Assembly (NCBI RefSeq): GCF_001643015.1
Contig: NZ_CP015622.1
Location: 137,358-201,357 of the forward strand
Direction of reading: 5' to 3'
DNA: 64,000 bases
From: Corynebacterium crudilactis
Lineage (GTDB): Bacteria; Actinomycetota; Actinomycetes; Mycobacteriales; Mycobacteriaceae
How positions within the stretch are numbered: the first letter of the stretch is position 1; each line of letters opens with the position of its first letter. Below the pieces are notes generated by a model, which searched no databases, was not told where the DNA came from, and worked only from the letters and a program-made list of their open reading frames with translations. Shown here piece by piece: positions 60,944 to 64,000 of this stretch. A program made the translations under genes and the position numbers.

Positions 60944-62491
60944 CTAGGCAGGAAGGTACAGACCCATGAAGGTACCGATTCCAATAACTGCCAGCAGGAT
61001 CAGTGGAATGGTGAGGATATCTGCCACCACACCAGTTCGGATCATACGAAGCATTGGTACGTAGCCAGAGCCGTACACAATGGCATTTGGCGGTGTGGAT
61101 ACAGGAAGCATTGCACCTGCGTTGCCGCCGAAAATTGCTGCCATGGCAGGGATGAGTGGATCCACGCCGATCGCTATAGAAATTGGGATGATGATTGGAA
61201 CGATGATACCTACGCTGGCTGTGTTGCTGGTGGTTTCGGAGATCAACATGCCAAGCACTACGGCAACGAAGCATAGTAGGAAGACACTGTTTACGCCTGT
61301 TAGCTGAGCTACTGCGTCACCGATTGTTTCAGCGAGCCCCGTTTGTTTCATCATGGCGCCAATGGTGAGTCCGACACCAACCAAGATAACCGTGCCCCAG
61401 TCGATTTTTGCGGCTTCTTTCCATTCCAGTGTAGGAGTCTTTTTGGCTGCAGGAATCAGGAACAGCATGGATGCCATGAACACGACAACTGAACCCTCAT
61501 TGAGGTGATCGGCGATAGTGACTAGTACGAAGTTGGAGATGTTGAAGGTGGTCACCAGCGCTGGCGCCACCCACAGGAATACTGTGATGCTGAAGATTGC
61601 GGTGACAATTTTCTCAGAACGTTTCATTGGTCCAAGTGCGAGGTAGTCTGCACGGAATGATTCAGAGCCGTTGGGGATGTGGCGAGTTTCTGGACGGTTC
61701 ATCAATACGATTGCTGCAAACATAACGACACCCAGGCAAGCAACATAAGGTGCAGAAATGGTTAACCAGTCCATCAATGGAATTTGGTAACCCGTCATTT
61801 GTTCAACGGTGCCGCGACCAATGACATTTGCGATGCCAGTGACTGGAGTAAGTACTGAGCCAACGCCTGCGCCATAAGAAATAGCAAGCATGAGCATGCA
61901 AGAGAATCGGGTTTGGTATTTACGTTTGTTGGAGGAGGAATCGCCGTGGATCAAATCACCGACGGTGCGCACTACACCAATACCGATGGGGAGAAGCATC
62001 GCAGCAGTTGCGGAAGCCGATACCAGCATGGATAGGGCAATGGCTACGATCATGAATGCTAAAGCGGTGAGGTACGTGCTATCGCCAACTCGAGGGAGTG
62101 ACAGGACACGCAGAGCGAAACGTCGATCTAGTCCGTGCACAGTCATAGCTCGGGCAAGGATAAATGCACCGATGACTAAGAACACGGTGGGTGAACCGAA
62201 AGCTCCGTAGACTTCTCCAGGAGAACCTGCACCAAGGAGCACTAGCATGGTGATACCGATTAACGCAGTGGCCGGGATCGGAATGGTTTCTGTGATCCAG
62301 AACAGCACCACAAATCCCAAAGTTGCGAGCATTGCGCGCTGATCCCATGGAAGCTCTTGTGGCAAAAATAGGGCGGCTGCAATTAGTGGAATAACAGCTA
62401 TGAGCCCGAATTTTGCGCGGATTTCATCAAAACGGTTGGCGGTTTCTGCTTCTTCAATAAGTGACATAGTGGGTGTAGTGGTGATGCTCAT
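60944..62491 (-). CDS. DASS/SLC13-family anion transporter
   Basis: 515 residues with about 12 membrane segments. SLC13/CitT-like motifs: LVSASATAAMLLPIG and GMLISETTSNTASVGIIVPIIIPI (the two S-N-T type substrate/ion-binding motifs: SASAT and SNTAS) and FGGNAGAMLPVSTPPNAIVYGSG near the C-terminus. Predicted sodium- or proton-driven uptake of a di- or tricarboxylate. ATGA overlap with the lyase upstream suggests the lyase acts on the imported acid or produces the exchanged one. Confidence 0.88.
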   Translation of the reverse strand: MSITTTPTMSLIEEAETANRFDEIRAKFGLIAVIPLIAAALFLPQELPWDQRAMLATLGFVVLFWITETIPIPATALIGITMLVLLGAGSPGEVYGAFGSPTVFLVIGAFILARAMTVHGLDRRFALRVLSLPRVGDSTYLTALAFMIVAIALSMLVSASATAAMLLPIGIGVVRTVGDLIHGDSSSNKRKYQTRFSCMLMLAISYGAGVGSVLTPVTGIANVIGRGTVEQMTGYQIPLMDWLTISAPYVACLGVVMFAAIVLMNRPETRHIPNGSESFRADYLALGPMKRSEKIVTAIFSITVFLWVAPALVTTFNISNFVLVTIADHLNEGSVVVFMASMLFLIPAAKKTPTLEWKEAAKIDWGTVILVGVGLTIGAMMKQTGLAETIGDAVAQLTGVNSVFLLCFVAVVLGMLISETTSNTASVGIIVPIIIPISIAIGVDPLIPAMAAIFGGNAGAMLPVSTPPNAIVYGSGYVPMLRMIRTGVVADILTIPLILLAVIGIGTFMGLYLPA

Positions 62492-63900
62492 CGTGACTCC
62501 GAAATGGCGACGTGGGTATCATGGGCAAGTTCATCGATAGGTGCTAGGTCATGCCCCAACGGTGGGGTGGCATGCCAAGTGCGTACGGCTTCCGCTGCAA
62601 TGTCAATTGCCTCACCAAGATAGTCTGCTGCTGTAACCAAGGCGTCAGGTATGTGCGCCTCAAGGTTTTGTCGCTTTGCGACGTCGATAAGCGCAGTTGC
62701 TAGCACTGTTTTTGTCTCACGCGCGGTTGTTGATGCTGCATACAGTAGGTCATGGGCGTGCTCACGTCCCATATGTTCTGCTAGTTGGATCATTTGTGCT
62801 TCGGCCATGGCTAAACCACCATCAAGCTCAAGGTTTGCCAACATGCGTTGTTCATCAACACGCATGCCATCAACAATGACAAAAGCTTCCTGCAAAGCGC
62901 TGCTAGCAATCTGAGCCAACTGAGGGATTACCTGCCATTCAATCTGCCATTCACCGGCAGCTCGCTCATGGCCAGCTTCTTGAATCCGAGCCAATGACGA
63001 TGCCAACGAACCCGCTGTACCGGACAATCCAATGATGAGCTCAGAGGAAATTGGATTTACCTTCTGTGGCATGGTGGACGATGCACCACGATGTGGATTG
63101 TATGGCTCGAAAACTTCACCGATTTCAGTGCGGGAAAGATCCACAATATTACGTGCAAGACGTGCGCAAGCTGCGGTGATGGTTGTGCATAGCCAGCCGA
63201 ATTCAGCCAAAGTATCGCGATCAACATGCCATGGAATATTGGTGAGCTCCAGGTCTAGTAAGTCGGCAACTCGTGCACGTACCTCGCGTGACTTTTCACC
63301 ATAGGCTGCGGATGTTCCGCCTGCGCCAAACATTGAAACTATTGCAATTCGTGGATATGCCTGAGCAAGGCGCTCGCGATGACGATTGAACTGAGCTAAA
63401 AGTGTGGCAAGTGTGGCGCCAAATGTAGTTGGTACAGCCTGTTGCGCGTGAGTGCGGGCCGCCATGATGGAGGTATCGTACAGTTTTACTTGTTCTGCCA
63501 GACGGTCTCCCAGTTTTCCTAGATCCTTATCGAGAAGCGCAATGGATCTAGCCATCTGTAATGCCAGCCCGGAATCCATGATGTCTTGGGTTGTTGCGCC
63601 GTAGTGGACGCGTCCGTCTGGACCTTCGGGAAGATTTCTGGAAATTTCCCTGACCAGTCCAAGGATTGGATATCCAACATTTTTAGCCGATACCCATAAT
63701 GCATCCTGGTCAATGTTGTTGATGGTTGCAGCGTTCACGATGGCGTCTGAATCTTCTTTGGAAATAACGCCAAGTTCGCCTTGTGCAATAGCTAGAGCGC
63801 GTTCGACAGCGAGCCAGCTTTCAATAGCTGTATCGGATGAAAAGAGCTCATCTTGGGCATTATTGCCAGCAAGGTGATGGAGCAAGGAAAAGACGGACAT
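62488..63900 (-). CDS. Aspartase/fumarase-superfamily lyase (CMLE/adenylosuccinate-lyase-like)
   Basis: 470 residues. The superfamily signature GASSTMPQKVNPISSE holds the catalytic Ser loop (SSxMPxKxN); other conserved regions are YGATTQDIMDSG and MAARTHAQQAVPTTFG (TxHAQxAxPTT type). The block HERAAGEWQIEWQVIPQL is typical of 3-carboxy-cis,cis-muconate cycloisomerase-like members, but the pathway context here is a DASS transporter, so a C4/C6 carboxylate is the better guess. GGAGG nine bases before ATG 63900. Overlaps the transporter gene start by 4 bp. Confidence 0.85.
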   Translation of the reverse strand: MSVFSLLHHLAGNNAQDELFSSDTAIESWLAVERALAIAQGELGVISKEDSDAIVNAATINNIDQDALWVSAKNVGYPILGLVREISRNLPEGPDGRVHYGATTQDIMDSGLALQMARSIALLDKDLGKLGDRLAEQVKLYDTSIMAARTHAQQAVPTTFGATLATLLAQFNRHRERLAQAYPRIAIVSMFGAGGTSAAYGEKSREVRARVADLLDLELTNIPWHVDRDTLAEFGWLCTTITAACARLARNIVDLSRTEIGEVFEPYNPHRGASSTMPQKVNPISSELIIGLSGTAGSLASSLARIQEAGHERAAGEWQIEWQVIPQLAQIASSALQEAFVIVDGMRVDEQRMLANLELDGGLAMAEAQMIQLAEHMGREHAHDLLYAASTTARETKTVLATALIDVAKRQNLEAHIPDALVTAADYLGEAIDIAAEAVRTWHATPPLGHDLAPIDELAHDTHVAISESR

Positions 63901-64000
63901 GTGGATTTCCTCCAGATGTTGAAGATGGTGAATGTGATTGGATTGGAATCCAATTCTTAATTATGTCGAACATCACGTCAAGGGGTGAATTGATAGCATC

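Overview
The window reads as chromosome of a Corynebacterium from the C. glutamicum group. The PanD and IolT1 proteins match the C. glutamicum sequences I remember almost residue for residue, and the gene order iolR / iolC-aldolase-iolA-iolB-iolD-iolE-iolG-iolH-MFS-iolW is the known corynebacterial inositol locus. GC is moderate, genes are tightly packed, ATGA stop/start overlaps are frequent, and AAGGAG-type ribosome binding sites are easy to see. Species assignment is from memory, not from a search.

Layout. 1-30 kb is mostly single housekeeping or accessory genes: a partial XRE regulator, an Mpg-type alkyladenine glycosylase, an esterase, HAD and gamma-carbonic-anhydrase genes, a ROK repressor with two operator-like palindromes, an MFS exporter, an ankyrin protein, two TauE/SafE permeases, a TRIC channel, panD, a DUF885 peptidase, hrpB, a loose alkylation-repair group (alkB, a Tag-like glycosylase, an alkyltransferase-like protein), VOC, RidA and maltokinase-cap proteins, an M13 peptidase and a PrsW-type protease. 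Intergenic repeats with long hairpins sit here, mostly between convergent genes.

30-43 kb is the inositol catabolic locus: iolR (GntR) divergent from iolC, an aldolase, iolA, B, D, E, G, H, an MFS transporter and an iolW-like dehydrogenase. The genes encode oxidation, dehydration, ring opening, isomerisation, phosphorylation, aldol cleavage and oxidation to acyl-CoA. A perfect copy of the published IolR motif lies in the iolC promoter. At 42.8-44.4 kb there is an accessory scar: a Phd/YefM-like antitoxin whose downstream partner is cut off by a decayed IS6-type element with no target duplication. Then come a LacI repressor, a second Gfo/Idh/MocA dehydrogenase and a sugar-phosphate isomerase-like gene, i.e. 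a satellite inositol/polyol locus.

48-54.2 kb is a five-gene unit (fused double permease, lipoprotein, ATPase, HAD phosphatase, LacI). It looks like ferric-iron ABC systems but its partners suggest a phosphorylated or polyol-type substrate. 54.2-59.7 kb is rearranged: a broken O-methyltransferase and an acetyltransferase tail are present twice, bracketing iolT1 (the inositol importer), an IS3-family element with a frameshifted orfB, and a decapitated PAS gene. 59.7-64 kb carries a LacI regulator, a DASS anion transporter and an aspartase/fumarase-superfamily lyase, the last two overlapping by 4 bp.

No rRNA, tRNA or CRISPR array was seen. The most notable unexplained items are: a composite ~185-bp intergenic repeat present at least twice plus partial copies; a tandem pair of unrelated long hairpins at 15.15-15.28 kb; a 29-bp tandem duplication that has rewritten a protein C-terminus; the split and duplicated methyltransferase/acetyltransferase junction; and the sugar-phosphate-like reading of the ABC operon.
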